Shown: positions 62,701-64,000 of the stretch, in pieces | Position numbering within the stretch: position 1 is the first letter of the stretch | Layout: every line of letters begins with the position of its first letter | Assembly: GCA_008692225.1 (NCBI GenBank) | Contig: VICG01000010.1 | Span: forward strand, 2,240,001-2,304,000 | Direction of reading: 5' to 3' | From: Monilinia fructicola | Lineage: Eukaryota > Ascomycota > Leotiomycetes > Helotiales > Sclerotiniaceae | Length of the DNA: 64,000 nucleotides | Program-made: the position numbers and the translations under genes | The notes under the pieces: generated by a model | The model's database searches: none | The model's input: only the letters and a program-made list of their open reading frames with translations | What the model was told of the DNA's origin: nothing

Positions 62701-63153
62701 GTATCTAGAGAAAACTTACTTGGGACTTAGAACACCCCAAGACTTTTCCTCTGGTATCTTGACAGGAGCAGCAGAATTTACAGAGTTACTTCTCGTAAAT
62801 CTGCCAGTAGTCATTTGTGGGGAACCACTCGGTACAGTATCGATATTAACATCCGGTTCATGCTTCTCCGTATCCTTCTTTGAAGTCCTTGACCTGAATA
62901 TACTCATTCTCTTTTTCTTCAAAGGTGTTGACTCTGGTGTGTTTTCTTGAGACTCCGTCTCGAGAACGCCGAGAAGCTTGCCATGAGGAAGAACTGAAGC
63001 AGCTGCAGATATAATCCCTTTTCCGGTCACGGAGTTTCGACGACTTGTATTAGGACTATTGGAGGTCGATGAAGGTAGCCCCGTTGGCTTCGTTTTGGGT
63101 TTCGATAACTTCTTGCTTCGCCTTGGGCCCTGTACGGATTGAGCGTTTCCCAT
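59744..63153 (-). CDS. Ser/Pro-rich protein with potential N-myristoylation start
   Basis: Exon one (63153-62720) begins MGNAQSVQGPRRSKKLSK. Gly 2 with Ser 6 and a following basic region matches the N-myristoylation plus polybasic membrane anchor pattern. A 50-base intron (62670-62719) joins GVLSPK to PSFHRSRKSLPHVSF in phase, and exon two runs to 59744, giving about 1119 residues. The protein is largely disordered, rich in Ser, Thr, Pro and Gln, with SIFRSRTSKK and many SP/TP sites that could be phosphorylated. The ending is more ordered: VLDRYAGGLGYGFEPGYGLGG and VSKEWGLDFSDVPIMMQRVPVNAGM. No enzyme domain is seen. It is probably a fungal-specific membrane-associated regulator or scaffold; function is unknown. 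No frameshift was found. Confidence 0.82.
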
Positions 63154-64000
63154 GATTGGTGAAGAGGAATGAGAGTCGAAGAGAGGAGAAGGCTGAAGTT
63201 TAGTTATTATACATCTAAAGATGTATATTATATTGCTTCCATTTCGCTCAGCTTACACTTTACCAAATCCAGGATTAATGAAGATCTTAAGAAAAGTATG
63301 TAAAGTAGTGTGAGTTAAGAAGGATAGAGTTCTAGTGCTGTTAAATTAGAAGAAGGCGGAGGAGGATGGAGAGGAGGTCGATGCCTCTTGTATATTTCAA
63401 TTCTCGATACGAAGGAAAGATGAAAGCATGATATTCATTGGAGAGTAGTCGTACAGGGGTTTAGTCAAGGATAAATGTTGGTTAGAAGCTTTTGACAAGG
63501 TTTCATTTCCTTATACCTTGTACATAGAAATGGATATTAGAGGAGTTCTCACGCACCCATCGCCAATGAAAATCGGGTTAAAACAGGTTAAAAGCTGGAA
63601 AGTTACTCCATTAGGATTAAGTGAATGTGGGAATGATGCGCCAACGTACTTGTGCATGGATTTCTTGATGTCGAAGGATTTCATTGCACTGGAAAGATTC
63701 GTGAATACTGTTTCAGATGCAGAAAAACAGATGCAACATAATCAATTTATATGGCCATTTGCTGTACTAGTGACCCAGAATCGTTGGGTAACCCTGTGGT
63801 ATCTGTATATAATATGTATAAAATGAAAACTCGATTATCGTTGGCTTGGTTTCCATGAAAATTAATATGCATCAAAGCTGATGACGGTCTGAGTAACGGG
63901 ACGAGGAATGAATTGAGTGGCTGGCGTAAGTGATATGATATGACTGACTACTTACTGTTGAAGGCAGAGAACGAACGAAGTTGAGAGAGAGACACGATGG
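63154..64000. other. Upstream of the myristoylated-type protein; no gene seen
   Basis: Promoter and leader of the minus-strand gene, then unassigned sequence. A plus-strand frame at 63518-63826 lacks a recognisable domain and may be chance. Confidence 0.45.

Overview
The window comes from a filamentous ascomycete (Pezizomycotina) and most likely a leotiomycete-like fungus. The strongest marker is a HEX-1 gene. HEX-1 is the Woronin body core protein, which is restricted to Pezizomycotina, and this copy ends in the peroxisomal tripeptide SRL. Genes carry short GT-AG introns (mostly about 49-60 nt) with CTAAC/CTAAT-type branch points. Zn2Cys6 regulators, HsbA and 2EXR families are present. Long intergenic regions are rich in microsatellites. 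The leotiomycete placement is inference.

Layout. 1-6.1 kb: no gene recognised, but there is a 231-bp MITE-like element with terminal inverted repeats at 1974-2204 and many simple repeats. 6.2-8.5 kb: HEX-1 with a long His/Arg/Glu-rich N-terminal extension. 9.6-11.3 kb: bleomycin hydrolase-type cysteine aminopeptidase. 11.5-12.3 kb: a large microsatellite complex that includes a tandem CCAAT array. 14.2-16.4 kb (-): Zn2Cys6 transcription factor. 17.9-18.5 kb: HsbA-like secreted protein. 19.0-22.7 kb: Gyp2/MDR1-type Rab GTPase-activating protein (GRAM, TBC, EF-hand). 24.1-25.3 kb: degraded CorA-like membrane protein gene. 25.3-27.9 kb: very AT-rich island, probably RIP-mutated, bordered by an intron-containing tRNA-Glu(CUC). 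29.9-34.6 kb (-): a very large Ser/Pro-rich basic protein. 35-37 kb: a 159-bp poly(A) tract and other repeats. 37.9-39.1 kb: epoxide hydrolase. 43.5-44.5 kb: Zn2Cys6 pseudogene. 47.2-47.9 kb: 2EXR protein. 48.8-49.7 kb (-): short-chain dehydrogenase. 52.5-53.8 kb (-) and 55.4-57.0 kb (+): FAD amine/amino-acid oxidase and amino-acid permease, transcribed divergently. 58.2-58.9 kb: HAD hydrolase. 59.7-63.2 kb (-): Ser/Pro-rich protein with a potential N-myristoylation start.

A recurring oddity is that many otherwise well-conserved genes are interrupted by one-base indels, mostly in short homopolymers. HEX-1, the aminopeptidase, HsbA, the epoxide hydrolase, the dehydrogenase, the oxidase, the permease and probably the 2EXR gene are affected. 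The TBC protein, the 14-16 kb regulator, the HAD enzyme and the two large Ser-rich proteins read through (one small first exon excepted). This pattern fits consensus sequencing error better than gene death, although the 43.5-kb regulator and the CorA-like gene look truly degraded.

Genes here are mostly independent housekeeping or accessory functions, not one cluster. The only functionally suggestive pair is the divergent oxidase and permease, which together could import and oxidise an amine or amino acid. No wholly new multi-gene system was found. The most unusual elements are the MITE, the repeated TACTCCGTA motif, the perfect hairpin inside the HEX-1 intron and the CCAAT array.
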